Source of the DNA: JAXJSP01 sp036310005
Lineage (GTDB): Bacteria; Bacillota; Clostridia; Oscillospirales; Acutalibacteraceae
NCBI GenBank assembly: GCA_036310005.1
Contig: JAXJSP010000038.1
Coordinates: forward strand, 1 to 64,000
Length of the DNA stretch: 64,000 nt
Reading direction: 5' to 3'
Shown here: piece by piece, positions 50,019 to 58,713 of the stretch
Position numbering within the stretch: position 1 is the first letter of the stretch
Layout: every line of letters starts with the position of its first letter
Made by a program: the position numbers and the translations under genes
Notes under the pieces: model-generated
Told to the model about the DNA's origin: nothing
Seen by the model: only the letters and a program-made list of their open reading frames with translations
Database searches by the model: none

Positions 50019-52224
50019 TTTCTAAATCTGCTTTCATAATTATTTGTTGTGACTGAAGCGAGGCAAGTTCATAATATAAGCCCTGATTTTTCATAAGTGA
50101 CTCATGTGTGCCTTCTTCTGAAATTTCACCTTTATCAATTACGATAAGATAATCTGCGTTTTTTAAAGAGGATAATCTGTGCGCAACCGAAATAGTGGTT
50201 CTGCCTTCAATAAGCGACTCAATGCTTTTTGAAATATTGATTTCGGTTTTTGTGTCAACAGAGGCGGTTGCCTCGTCTAAAATCAGAATTTTAGGGTTGC
50301 AAAGAATTGCTCTTGCAATAGAAATTCTTTGTTTTTCTCCGCCCGATAACTGCCTTGCCGATGCGCCTATGTATGTATCATATCCGTCGGGCATTTTCAT
50401 AATAAAGTCATGCGCGTTTGCTTTTTTAGCAGCGGCTATTACCTGCTGCATTGTAGCAGACTCATTAGCATAAAGTATATTTTGCATTACCGTTCCCGAG
50501 AAAATATAAGTTTCCTGTGATACAACCGCAACGGTTTTTCTTAATGTATCAAAATCAATGTCTTTTATATTAACCCCGTCGATTAAAATTTCTCCGCTGT
50601 CAACATCGTACAGCCTTGAAATCAGGTTAAGCAAGGTGCTTTTTCCCGCGCCCGAATAACCTACAATTCCGAGCAGACTGTTCGGGTGTGCTTTAAACGA
50701 CACATTTTTAAGCACCGCCTTTCCGCTTTCATACGAAAAGTTTACATTTTTAAGTTCGATTTCACCTTTTATGTTTTGAATTTTAATCGGGTTTTCGGGC
50801 GGTTCGACTTTCGGCTTTGCATCCAGTATCTCAAAGATTCTGCATGAAGCGTTTGAAAAATCGCTGTACTGTCGGAATAAAAATGCCAGATTTTCAAGAG
50901 GTGATGATAGTATTGCGGCATAGCCTGTAAATGTTATTAAGGTCGCATAACTGAGTTCGTTTGAAGCGGATAAGATTAAATAACTGCCGAGTGCATATAC
51001 AATTATTGTGCCGAGTTGGCGCACTAATTGGAAAAAGGCGTATATTTTGTTTTCGGTTTTTACTAAGTCCATTTCCGTTTCACGCACAAAATTACTGTGC
51101 TTTGAAAATGATGATTTTTGTTCGCCCTCTTTTCCGAATGACTTAATAACCTTTACGCCTGTAAGCGAATCGTTAAGTCCGGATAAAAGGTTTCTGTTTG
51201 CTCTGTGCTGTTTACCGTGTAAGTTATACATTTTTGGCATCAGCAGAATTGAAGCAACGGTAGATAAGGGCAGTAAAATCAAGGCCGCAATCGCTAATTT
51301 ATAATTTAATACCGCCATTATGATACTCACGCTGATTATTGTAAATAAATCGGTGACCGAATAAGGCAAATTATCAATAAGCAGAGAGGACACTCTGTTT
51401 GCATCGTCTAATACCCTTGTCATCAGCCCTCCTGTTTTTCTTGACTGATAAAAGCCGACCGACAGACTGCTCATTTTCCTGAAGATAGCCTTTTTTATGT
51501 CGCGTACAACAAAGGGGGTTATTTTTGCGTTTACAAAGGCGGTTGCGCCGAAAGTAAACTGCGTTAATACTTCAATTACAAATAAAAGCAAAACAACATA
51601 TAAAAGAGGCAAGAGCGCATTTGTGTTATTAACGCTTAAAACCTTTCCGAACAATACTTCACCTGATAAGTACGGAGTCATAATATTAATAAGCGATGAA
51701 AGAATTACAAACAAAAATACAAGCAAAAATCTTGCCTTATAAGGACCGTAAAATTTAAAAATTCTTACAATCGAACTAAACGGTTTTGATTTTTTTATAT
51801 CGGTTTCATCATAAATATTACCCGAGCCGCCTTTTTGTTTTTTAGGCATAACTATATTTTTTTCACACGCGTATTTAAAAATCAGAATCTCGTCCGAAAA
51901 GCGGTTTGATGAATTGATAAGGCAAACGCCCTTGTTTTCATACATTACGCTGACAGATACACCGCATACATTTGAAACCGATTTAAAATGTGAGCATTTT
52001 TTTCGCTCAAAAACGGTAATAACAGCATCATCGTCACAAAAAGGCTCCGCATTTAAAGAAGTGTTTAGTGTTTTATTTTCAATTTTAATGATTTTATCTT
52101 TTGTTAAAACCAGAAAGGTAAAACAAGATTCGCAGGACATATTAAGGTCGCCACAGCAGTATGTGACAATCTCGTTTTCATCAATGCCGATACTATTGAG
52201 TTTTTTAACAACTGTATTAAGCAT
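50011..52224 (-). CDS. ABC exporter half-transporter with N-terminal extension (first of pair)
   Basis: The 737-residue protein has a ~150-residue Cys-containing N-terminal extension, a six-helix exporter membrane domain (~165-470) and an NBD with Walker A GYSGAGKST (~530), LSGGEKQR and Walker B ILILDEATASVD. The His-loop SVAHRLS is intact. It is the first gene of the triad with its own promoter (52253-52281). The Cys-rich N-terminus (ETYCCGDLNMSCESC-like region) is unusual for ABC exporters. The substrate is unknown; a heterodimer with the 47436-49511 product is predicted. Confidence 0.88.
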   Translation of the reverse strand: MLNTVVKKLNSIGIDENEIVTYCCGDLNMSCESCFTFLVLTKDKIIKIENKTLNTSLNAEPFCDDDAVITVFERKKCSHFKSVSNVCGVSVSVMYENKGVCLINSSNRFSDEILIFKYACEKNIVMPKKQKGGSGNIYDETDIKKSKPFSSIVRIFKFYGPYKARFLLVFLFVILSSLINIMTPYLSGEVLFGKVLSVNNTNALLPLLYVVLLLFVIEVLTQFTFGATAFVNAKITPFVVRDIKKAIFRKMSSLSVGFYQSRKTGGLMTRVLDDANRVSSLLIDNLPYSVTDLFTIISVSIIMAVLNYKLAIAALILLPLSTVASILLMPKMYNLHGKQHRANRNLLSGLNDSLTGVKVIKSFGKEGEQKSSFSKHSNFVRETEMDLVKTENKIYAFFQLVRQLGTIIVYALGSYLILSASNELSYATLITFTGYAAILSSPLENLAFLFRQYSDFSNASCRIFEILDAKPKVEPPENPIKIQNIKGEIELKNVNFSYESGKAVLKNVSFKAHPNSLLGIVGYSGAGKSTLLNLISRLYDVDSGEILIDGVNIKDIDFDTLRKTVAVVSQETYIFSGTVMQNILYANESATMQQVIAAAKKANAHDFIMKMPDGYDTYIGASARQLSGGEKQRISIARAILCNPKILILDEATASVDTKTEINISKSIESLIEGRTTISVAHRLSSLKNADYLIVIDKGEISEEGTHESLMKNQGLYYELASLQSQQIIMKADLENE

Positions 52225-52252
52225 TTCATATCTCCTTTAAGCACTTTAAGTC

Positions 52253-52281
52253 ATTATACCAAAATTATTAAATAAAGTAAA
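52253..52281 (-). promoter_or_regulatory. Promoter of the ABC-DUF1854-ABC operon
   Basis: On the minus strand TTTACT (52281-52276) and TATAAT (52258-52253) are 17 bp apart, 28 bp before the start codon. Confidence 0.75.
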
Positions 52282-52304
52282 TATTTTATAAAAGTTGTCA
52301 GAGT

Positions 52305-52314
52305 TGTTGCAACA
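52305..52314. promoter_or_regulatory. 10-bp palindrome upstream of the phage head module
   Basis: TGTTGCAACA is a perfect palindrome 42 bp before the terminase small-subunit start, downstream of TTGTCA. It could be an operator for the phage module. No good -10 box was found near it. Confidence 0.3.
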
Positions 52315-52356
52315 GTTAATTTAATACAGCCTTTTTTATGAAAGGAGCAAAAGCAG

Positions 52357-52803
52357 ATGAACGAAAAAGAAAAACTCTTTTGTAAACTCATTTGTTTTGC
52401 CTGCTCACCAAAAGAGGCGGCAATCAGGGCGGGCTACAAAATAAATGTGCAAAAAAAGGCAGACTCGCTTATGTCAAGGCAAGATATACAAAACAAGATA
52501 AGCGAGTACAATTCATCTTTGAACTGTCATACGGGGGAAGTTGAGGCAGGGCTTAAGCGCCTCGCTTTCGGCAGCGTAGATGATGCTGTTAAGTTGCTGT
52601 ACTGTGATGAACAAATACCCGAGGGGCTTGATTTATTCAATGTCAGCGAAATCAAAAGAGGAAAAAACGGCGTAGAAATTAAATTTTTTGACAGACAAAA
52701 AGCACTTGAAAAACTGTCTGAATTGGCACCTGCTTCACAAGACGGAGCAAAATCTCTTTATAAGGCATTAGACGAGAGCGCTAAACTGCTTGGTGAGAGT
52801 TAA
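52357..52803 (+). CDS. Phage terminase small subunit
   Basis: The 148-residue protein has an N-terminal helix-turn-helix-like region (FVCxA.SPKEAAIRAGY type: FACSPKEAAIRAGYKIN at ~14-30) typical of terminase small subunits of the XtmA/PBSX type. It recognises phage DNA for packaging. AAAGGAG precedes the ATG. Its stop overlaps the large-subunit ATG by one base, the usual terminase arrangement. Confidence 0.85.
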   Translation: MNEKEKLFCKLICFACSPKEAAIRAGYKINVQKKADSLMSRQDIQNKISEYNSSLNCHTGEVEAGLKRLAFGSVDDAVKLLYCDEQIPEGLDLFNVSEIKRGKNGVEIKFFDRQKALEKLSELAPASQDGAKSLYKALDESAKLLGES

Positions 52804-54056
52804 TGGAATTTAAGCCTTTTTCAAAAAAACAGTTAAAGGTACTTACCTGGTGGTGCGAGTCGTCAAAATATAAAAATTACGATGCCATTATTTGCGACGG
52901 TGCAGTCAGAAGCGGAAAAACAATGTGTATGTCGTTATCTTTTATACTATGGGCTTTTTACTATTTTTCCGATTCAGATTTTGCTATGTGCGGCAAAACC
53001 CTGACATCAATAAAACGCAACTGTATAAAACCGCTTATGCCGATAATAAAATCTTTGGGGTTTAAAGTCAGTGAGGTTAATTCAAAAAACTATATTGAAA
53101 TCTCAAAAGGCGGCATTAAAAATCGGTTTTATTTTTTCGGCGGCAAAGATGAAGCGTCGGCATCTTTGATTCAGGGTATGACTTTGTCGGGAGTAATGCT
53201 CGATGAGGTTGCACTTATGCCGCGCTCGTTTGTTGAACAGGCGCTTGCCCGTTGCTCTGTCGAAAATTCAAAATTTTGGTTCAACTGCAACCCCGAAAAC
53301 CCGGGACATTGGTTCAATCAGGAATGGATATTAAAAAAAGAACAAAAAAATGTGCTTTATATCCATTTTCTTATGGAGGACAACCCATCGCTTTCAAAGG
53401 CAATAATCAACCGATACCGTTCCCTATATTCAGATGCCTTTTATGAAAGATTCGTTATGGGTAAATGGACTGCAACCAACGGGCTTGTATACCCCTTCTT
53501 TTCAAATGCCGATATTTGTAAAAAGATGCCAAACAACTTTTCGAAGTATTATATTTCGATAGATTACGGCACGGTCAATCCGACTTCAATGGGACTTTGG
53601 GCTGAACACAAGGGTGTATATTACCGAATTGATGAGTACTATTATTCGTCAAAAAAGTACGGGGAACAAAAGACCGATGAGGAATATTATCTGCAACTTG
53701 AAAAACTTGCCGGCAACAGAAAAATCGAGCAGGTAATAGTAGATCCGTCGGCCGCTTCTTTCATAACCTGCATTAAGCGTCATAACCGTTTTAAAGTCAA
53801 AGCGGCAAAAAACGATGTGTTAGACGGTATTCGTTTGGTATGCGATGCGTTAAAAAACGGAAAAATCGTAATTTGTCAAAACTGCAAAGACATAATACGG
53901 GAATTTTCACTTTACCGCTGGGATAATTCTTCCTCAAAGGACGCGCCGCAGAAAGCAAACGACCACGCTATGGATGATATGAGATATTTTGTATCAACCG
54001 TACTAAGCACAACGCAGGACGAATTCTATGCGATTGCAGCCGACCGCACAGGATAA
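52803..54056 (+). CDS. Phage terminase large subunit (PBSX-type)
   Basis: The 417-residue packaging motor has an ATPase domain with Walker A CDGAVRSGKT (~33-42) and Walker B LSGVMLDEVAL (~131-141), and a nuclease domain with Asp-containing strands ISIDYGTVNP (~255) and VIVDPSA (~315). The final acidic segment is NDHAMDDMRYFV. Length and motif spacing match PBSX-family (XtmB) large subunits. All expected residues appear present, so the gene looks functional. It is followed by the portal gene after 20 bp. Confidence 0.92.
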   Translation: MEFKPFSKKQLKVLTWWCESSKYKNYDAIICDGAVRSGKTMCMSLSFILWAFYYFSDSDFAMCGKTLTSIKRNCIKPLMPIIKSLGFKVSEVNSKNYIEISKGGIKNRFYFFGGKDEASASLIQGMTLSGVMLDEVALMPRSFVEQALARCSVENSKFWFNCNPENPGHWFNQEWILKKEQKNVLYIHFLMEDNPSLSKAIINRYRSLYSDAFYERFVMGKWTATNGLVYPFFSNADICKKMPNNFSKYYISIDYGTVNPTSMGLWAEHKGVYYRIDEYYYSSKKYGEQKTDEEYYLQLEKLAGNRKIEQVIVDPSAASFITCIKRHNRFKVKAAKNDVLDGIRLVCDALKNGKIVICQNCKDIIREFSLYRWDNSSSKDAPQKANDHAMDDMRYFVSTVLSTTQDEFYAIAADRTG

Positions 54057-54076
54057 AAAACTCTAAGGAGAGAATA

Positions 54077-55222
54077 ATGAAAAAACCTAAGAACAAAAAA
54101 CAAAACATAAGCGTATCACCCGTACAAACCGCGCACAGAGAAATTTTGTCAAATGACTCTTTGTTCGGTGTTTTTCCGGAAAATGCCGACACGCGTTTAT
54201 ATTCGCAGATACGCACGGCTGTACCTATTATAAGTGCGGCTATTGATAAAATTGTTCGCCTTGTAGGAAGTTTTGAAGTTGAATGTAAAAGTGATAAGCG
54301 CTTGCAAAATGACTTAAACTCATTTTTACAAACTGTCAAGGGTACATCAACTTGCGGTATTAACAGTTTTATGGCAGGTTATTTAGATTGCCTTTTAACT
54401 AAGGGGACCGCAGTGGGTGAGATTGTGCTAAACAGCACTGCAACGGATATTGCGGGACTTTATAATGCTGTTTTAAGCGATGTCAGTTTTAAAAGAGGCG
54501 ATAACCCTTTTGAAGTAAGTGTCTGTCAAAACGGTAACGGAACACCGACGCCGGTAAAATATCCGCAACTTGTTTTTTATTCTGCACTTAAACCCGAAGA
54601 AGGACAAATCACAGGCAATTCACTTTTGAAAGGACTTCCGTATTTTTCAAAAATACTCATGAAAATATATGAGAGTATAGGCAGCAATTTTGAAAGAATG
54701 GGTAATTTAAGATATGCGGTAACCTATAAAGGCGATGACTCTGACAGAGTAAATTCAAAAGAAAGAGCAAAGGCTATTGCAAAAGAATGGGCAGCGGCGA
54801 TGCAGCCCGGCACGTTGCGAGATTTTGTAGCAGTCGGCGATGTTGATGTAAAAGTAATAGGCGCCGATGCTCAGATGATGTCAACCGAAATTCCGGTGCG
54901 CCAGATTTTAGAGCAAATTGTTGCAAAAACAGGTATTCCTCCGTTTATGCTCGGACTCAGTTGGTCAACTACCGAGAGAATGTCCGCCCAGCAAGCCGAT
55001 ATTTTAACAAGCGAACTTGAATATTACAGAGAACTGTTAACTTCGGTAATACTTAAAATTTGTAATTTGTGGCAGGCATTCAGGTCAAGACGGGAGCCCT
55101 TGGAGGTAGTATGGAGCAATATTAGTTTACAAGATGAGGTAGAACTTGCAAAGGCCGAACTTTATAATGCACAAGCGCAAACACTTTGCTCATCTTCGAA
55201 AGGAAACAGTACAAATGAATAA
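54077..55222 (+). CDS. Phage portal protein
   Basis: The 381-residue protein has the pattern of portal proteins. An N-terminal segment (TRLYSQIRTAVPIISAAIDKIVRLVGSFEV, split here as TRLYSQIRTAVPII and AIDKIVRLVG) is followed by helices in the stem and wing, and the C-terminal RMSAQQADILTSELEYYRELL. It is shorter than most portals (usually 400-500 residues). Its place between terminase and protease genes is diagnostic. It forms the dodecameric ring at the capsid vertex. AAGGAGAG precedes the ATG. Confidence 0.85.
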   Translation: MKKPKNKKQNISVSPVQTAHREILSNDSLFGVFPENADTRLYSQIRTAVPIISAAIDKIVRLVGSFEVECKSDKRLQNDLNSFLQTVKGTSTCGINSFMAGYLDCLLTKGTAVGEIVLNSTATDIAGLYNAVLSDVSFKRGDNPFEVSVCQNGNGTPTPVKYPQLVFYSALKPEEGQITGNSLLKGLPYFSKILMKIYESIGSNFERMGNLRYAVTYKGDDSDRVNSKERAKAIAKEWAAAMQPGTLRDFVAVGDVDVKVIGADAQMMSTEIPVRQILEQIVAKTGIPPFMLGLSWSTTERMSAQQADILTSELEYYRELLTSVILKICNLWQAFRSRREPLEVVWSNISLQDEVELAKAELYNAQAQTLCSSSKGNSTNE

Positions 55223-56132
55223 AGAAAAATTAGGTTGCCCGAGTGATGAGCAACTTGCAAAAATCAACCGTTTTTCAAGAAAAAAACTTGAAAAAGATGA
55301 GGTCTATGTTTTTCCTTTAACTCTTTGCGATAATGATGTTGACAGAGATAACGAGTGTTTCAGCGAACAGGCGCTAAACAAAATGGCAGAACTTTTTATA
55401 GGAAAAACAGGAATTTTAGACCACTCAATGAAAACAAGGGACCAATGTGCAAGGACATTTGATTGTTATGTTGAAAGAGATGTTACCAAAAAAACGAAAA
55501 CAGGCGATGATTATCTCGCGCTTAAAGCCTTTGCATACATCCCGAGAGGTGCCTGCTTTGAAAATATAATCACCCAAATCGAGTCGGGCATTAAAAAGGA
55601 AGTCAGCGTGTCCTGCCTTGCAGAAAAAAGAATATGTTCGGTTTGCGGCGCAGACCAGTATGTAAACCCGTGCGGACATATAAAAGGAAAAACCTATAAA
55701 CAAGGCAACACAAAAACAAAGTGTCATATTATATTAGATAACATCAGCGATGCTTATGAATGGTCATTTGTAGCAGTGCCGGCTCAAACGCAAGCCGGTG
55801 TTACCAAAAGCCTGAAAGGGGCGGTTACATTTGAACACGACGAGCAAAAATTGACTTCTTATATTGAAAGTCTGAAAAAGGCGGCACACGCAGGAGAAAT
55901 ATATAAAGGAGTTTTAATGGAAAATGCCATTAAATACAGCCTTATTTCAAATCCTGCATTAAAAGAACAAACCATTGCTAAAATTGTAAAAGCCATGGAT
56001 TTAGATACATTAATCGAATTTGAGAAAGAATGTAAAAAGTCAGCCGGCGAAGTTGTCCCGTTGACACCGCAACTGTATGTTGCAAAAGATGTTCAAAATC
56101 AAACCGATACCGATAAAAATTATCTGATTTAG
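55215..56132 (+). CDS. XkdF-like prohead protease / capsid-associated protein
   Basis: The start is taken at ATG 55215, because AAAGGAA lies ~9 nt upstream and the longer frame overlaps the portal gene too far. The 305-residue product has an N-terminal protease-like domain (LTLCDNDVDRDNECFS, ILDHSMKT, VSVSCLAEK) and the CSVCGADQYVNPCGHIKGKTY motif with Cys and His in a knuckle-like spacing, seen in XkdF-type phage proteins. A helical C-terminal tail may act as scaffold. It overlaps the portal stop by 8 bases and lies 12 bp before the capsid gene. Confidence 0.75.
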   Translation: MNKEKLGCPSDEQLAKINRFSRKKLEKDEVYVFPLTLCDNDVDRDNECFSEQALNKMAELFIGKTGILDHSMKTRDQCARTFDCYVERDVTKKTKTGDDYLALKAFAYIPRGACFENIITQIESGIKKEVSVSCLAEKRICSVCGADQYVNPCGHIKGKTYKQGNTKTKCHIILDNISDAYEWSFVAVPAQTQAGVTKSLKGAVTFEHDEQKLTSYIESLKKAAHAGEIYKGVLMENAIKYSLISNPALKEQTIAKIVKAMDLDTLIEFEKECKKSAGEVVPLTPQLYVAKDVQNQTDTDKNYLI

Positions 56133-56144
56133 GAGGATATATAA

Positions 56145-57158
56145 ATGTCATTTGATACACTTAAAATTGAAAAGGGTATGTATGCAGTACCCGGCAAAAG
56201 TTTCACACAGGTATTAGAGGAAATGGACCCTTCGGAAAACTACAAGGGCACCGATATGGAAAATATGGACGCGTTTCAGCGCCAACTTAAACGCTTTGAC
56301 ATCAAAGTAGCAGGCAGAAACTCGGATATGATTCAAAAGTTCTATTCCACATCGGACTCGGCAGCGCTTTTCCCCGAATATATTTCAAGAGCAATCGCTA
56401 CCGGAATAGAGCAGGTAGATTTGTTACCTCAGATTGTAGCAACAACTACAAAAATTGACGGTATGGACTATCGCTCGGTAGTCAGCAACCCTTCCGAAGA
56501 TGCAAAGACATTGTCACAAGTTGAAGAAGGCGCGCAGATTCCCGAAACTACCATTTCAACAAGAGAAAATCTTGTTTCATTAACAAAGCGAGGCAGAATG
56601 CTTGTTGCATCTTACGAAGCAATCAAATATCAGCGCCTTGACTTGTTTACAGTAATGCTCCGTCAAATCGGCTCTTATATTGCAAAGCAACAGTTTGCGG
56701 ATGCAGTAAACACAATAATTACAGGCGACGGTAACGAAAACCCGGCAACAGAAATTCAGACTGCGGCATCAAACTCACTTACATACAGCGATATGTTGAA
56801 TCTTTGGCTGCAACTTGATCCTTATGAAATGAACACGGTAATCGCATCACCGACAATGATGATGAAGATTATGAATGTGTCCGAATTTAAGGACCCGCAG
56901 GCAGGAATTAATTTCCAGGGCACAGGCAAGGTAAACAACATTCTCGGCGCTAATTTCATTAAGTGTGACGCGCTTGCAGATAATAAAATTATTGCCCTTG
57001 ACAAACGCTTTGCACTTGAAATGATTGTTGCAAACGATGTTGCGGTAGAATACGACAAACTTATTGACCGTCAGTTAGAGCGTGCTGCAATTACTTGCAC
57101 CGCAGGTTTCTCAAAGATTTTTGATGACGCATCGTCAGTTCTTAAAATAAAAGCATAG
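56145..57158 (+). CDS. Major capsid protein (HK97-fold, predicted)
   Basis: The 337-residue protein sits where the major capsid gene is expected, directly after the protease. Features include an N-terminal helix-rich arm, the PEYISRAIATGIEQVDLLPQIVA region typical of E-loop/P-domain starts in XkdG-like capsids, and a C-terminal domain with DKRFALEMIVANDVAVEYDKLIDRQ (~290-315). AGGAGG precedes the ATG. Capsid fold is inferred from context and composition. It should assemble the head shell. Confidence 0.85.
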   Translation: MSFDTLKIEKGMYAVPGKSFTQVLEEMDPSENYKGTDMENMDAFQRQLKRFDIKVAGRNSDMIQKFYSTSDSAALFPEYISRAIATGIEQVDLLPQIVATTTKIDGMDYRSVVSNPSEDAKTLSQVEEGAQIPETTISTRENLVSLTKRGRMLVASYEAIKYQRLDLFTVMLRQIGSYIAKQQFADAVNTIITGDGNENPATEIQTAASNSLTYSDMLNLWLQLDPYEMNTVIASPTMMMKIMNVSEFKDPQAGINFQGTGKVNNILGANFIKCDALADNKIIALDKRFALEMIVANDVAVEYDKLIDRQLERAAITCTAGFSKIFDDASSVLKIKA

Positions 57159-57178
57159 TTTAAGGGGGTTAAGCCTTG

Positions 57179-57529
57179 ATGATTGAGTACGAAAGAGTGC
57201 TTGGCGCATTTTCAATGCTTGCCGACATCAGCGAATCAACTGCGCGTGGAAATGAGCCGATAGTCAGACTTGCTATCGCACAAATCGAATCATATATAGG
57301 TCAAGCCGAACTGACTAATGAACAACTTGATAAAGTTCATCACGCAGCCGCTGCGTGCGCTTATTATAAATATGTTGTCATCCTTTCTACAAGAGAGGGT
57401 ATAGATGTAACATTCGGTGATGCAAAAATTACAGCAAGTGATGTAAGTATTGCAAAGAGTTTAAAAGACGATGCTATTGATATGGTAAAACAGTTTGTCT
57501 ATGACCCTGTTGCAATAGAGGTGATTTAA
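57179..57529 (+). CDS. Head-tail connector-like protein 1
   Basis: The 116-residue protein follows the capsid gene after 20 bp and is mostly helical. It has a repeated Ala/Tyr-rich centre (HHAAAACAYYKYVVILS), a layout common in gp6-like head-tail connector proteins. The ATG at 57179 has GGGGG 10 nt upstream; an in-frame TTG at 57176 is an alternative start. Its stop overlaps the next ATG. The exact role in the connector is inferred. Confidence 0.65.
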   Translation: MIEYERVLGAFSMLADISESTARGNEPIVRLAIAQIESYIGQAELTNEQLDKVHHAAAACAYYKYVVILSTREGIDVTFGDAKITASDVSIAKSLKDDAIDMVKQFVYDPVAIEVI

Positions 57530-57861
57530 TGCGAGAAACAGAACAGTTTACAAGAGCATTAGAACGCTTCGGTGCTAATGTAATGGTCACTCTTGTGGAT
57601 ACCGATTATGACATAAAAGCCATAATTCAGCCGCTCAGATATAAAAACAAAATGTTTCTGGACAGTCAGATTACCGCAATAGGCACGGTAGATGAATCTT
57701 GCTTTTTATATTTAGGCCCGCCTAAAATTTTTCTTACAGAAAACACACCGGCTTGTCTGATATATTTTCATGGAAATGCTTATATGGTTGTTAAGACGGA
57801 AATGTTGTTTTTAGGCGGACAGCACGTGCTTAATTGGGCAATATTAAGAAATTATCAATAA
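57529..57861 (+). CDS. Head-tail connector-like protein 2
   Basis: The 110-residue beta-rich protein starts at the base where the previous stop ends (TAATG). It has repeated beta strands (MVTLVDTDYDIKAIIQPLRYKNKMFL, given here as MVTLVDTDYDIKAII and LRYKNKMFL) and resembles stopper or neck proteins in size and position. No specific family motif is recognised. It is inferred to complete the head. Confidence 0.55.
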   Translation: MRETEQFTRALERFGANVMVTLVDTDYDIKAIIQPLRYKNKMFLDSQITAIGTVDESCFLYLGPPKIFLTENTPACLIYFHGNAYMVVKTEMLFLGGQHVLNWAILRNYQ

Positions 57862-57876
57862 TTACAGGAGAAAACA

Positions 57877-58308
57877 ATGAATAATTTTTCACAAGGACTT
57901 ACTAACGCAATTAACAAAGTCAAAGAACTTGTCACTCCTGTTGCACAGGAATATTCAGGTACGGTAGATTTTGAATTTCCGGCTTACAACGCCAAAACAC
58001 CGGTGACGAAAATGTTGTTTTCAATAGGAATTGACAAAGTTGAAAGCGAGATTTCAAGTTTCGGCAACTATGCGGCAGGCGACTATGCAAACGGTGATAC
58101 TCTTGATGTGCGTTTTGCAGTTGTATATCATTGTCCCATAGTACACGAGGGGTATACAATGGTAAATGCTTTTATGAAAGTGGCAGATAAATTTCACGAA
58201 TGCAATACAATAAACTGCATTAAAATTGAATGTGATGCTATTACTTACGACCGAAGCAAAAGAACGACGGTGTTAAAATCTTATTTCACCATAAGAGTTA
58301 TAATATAG
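57877..58308 (+). CDS. Tail-completion-like protein
   Basis: The 143-residue protein begins MNNFSQGLTNAINKVKELV and has a mixed alpha/beta body. By size and position after two connector genes it resembles tail-terminator or minor tail proteins of siphophage and PBSX modules. Catalytic motifs are absent. AGGAG precedes the ATG. No tail tube, sheath or tape-measure gene follows. Confidence 0.5.
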   Translation: MNNFSQGLTNAINKVKELVTPVAQEYSGTVDFEFPAYNAKTPVTKMLFSIGIDKVESEISSFGNYAAGDYANGDTLDVRFAVVYHCPIVHEGYTMVNAFMKVADKFHECNTINCIKIECDAITYDRSKRTTVLKSYFTIRVII

Positions 58309-58318
58309 GAGGTAAGAT

Positions 58319-58666
58319 ATGTATAGCAGACCTTTTAATAATGTAGATCTTTTAGTATATATTGATGATGTATTGGTGCCTTATTTAAGCAGCGTTAAAT
58401 GTGAGCAGGTAATGAAAGTTGAAAATGAATCTCCCATTCAACTCAATACCGCCGCACACAGAATAACATTAGTGTTTCCGCTTTTTTACAATTTCAAAAA
58501 TGTAGATTTCCGTGCAATTAATATATTCACGGTAAAGGTTTATACGCCATTGGCAAAAAGCACTTATTCAAATTGCCAGGTACTCAGTACGGAAATGGTT
58601 GTTGAAAAGAAACAACAGTATCATAAAGTGGTTATAATAGCACAGTCGCGTACAGACAAGAGATAA
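58319..58666 (+). CDS. Last protein of the phage head module, unknown
   Basis: The 115-residue protein is beta-rich (NVDLLVYIDDVLVPYLSSVK, then AHRITLVFPLFYNFK, then VEKKQQYHKVVIIAQSR), as expected for a tail-tube-like or connector beta-barrel, but no family is recognised. AGGAGG precedes the ATG. It is the last gene of the module and is followed by a strong terminator. Confidence 0.5.
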   Translation: MYSRPFNNVDLLVYIDDVLVPYLSSVKCEQVMKVENESPIQLNTAAHRITLVFPLFYNFKNVDFRAINIFTVKVYTPLAKSTYSNCQVLSTEMVVEKKQQYHKVVIIAQSRTDKR

Positions 58667-58678
58667 AAACAATATAAA

Positions 58679-58706
58679 AATAAGCCGTGAATTTTCACGG
58701 CTTATT
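58679..58706. terminator. Bidirectional terminator ending the phage module
   Basis: AATAAGCCGTGAA and its complement form a 13-bp stem around a 2-nt centre, with T-rich flanks. It separates the phage head genes (+) from the DUF262-HNH gene (-). Confidence 0.9.
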
Positions 58707-58713
58707 TAACTTT

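Noticed and set aside
52357..58666. Complete functional prophage
   Set aside because: No integrase, repressor, replication, tail, tape-measure or lysis genes are found in or around the module.
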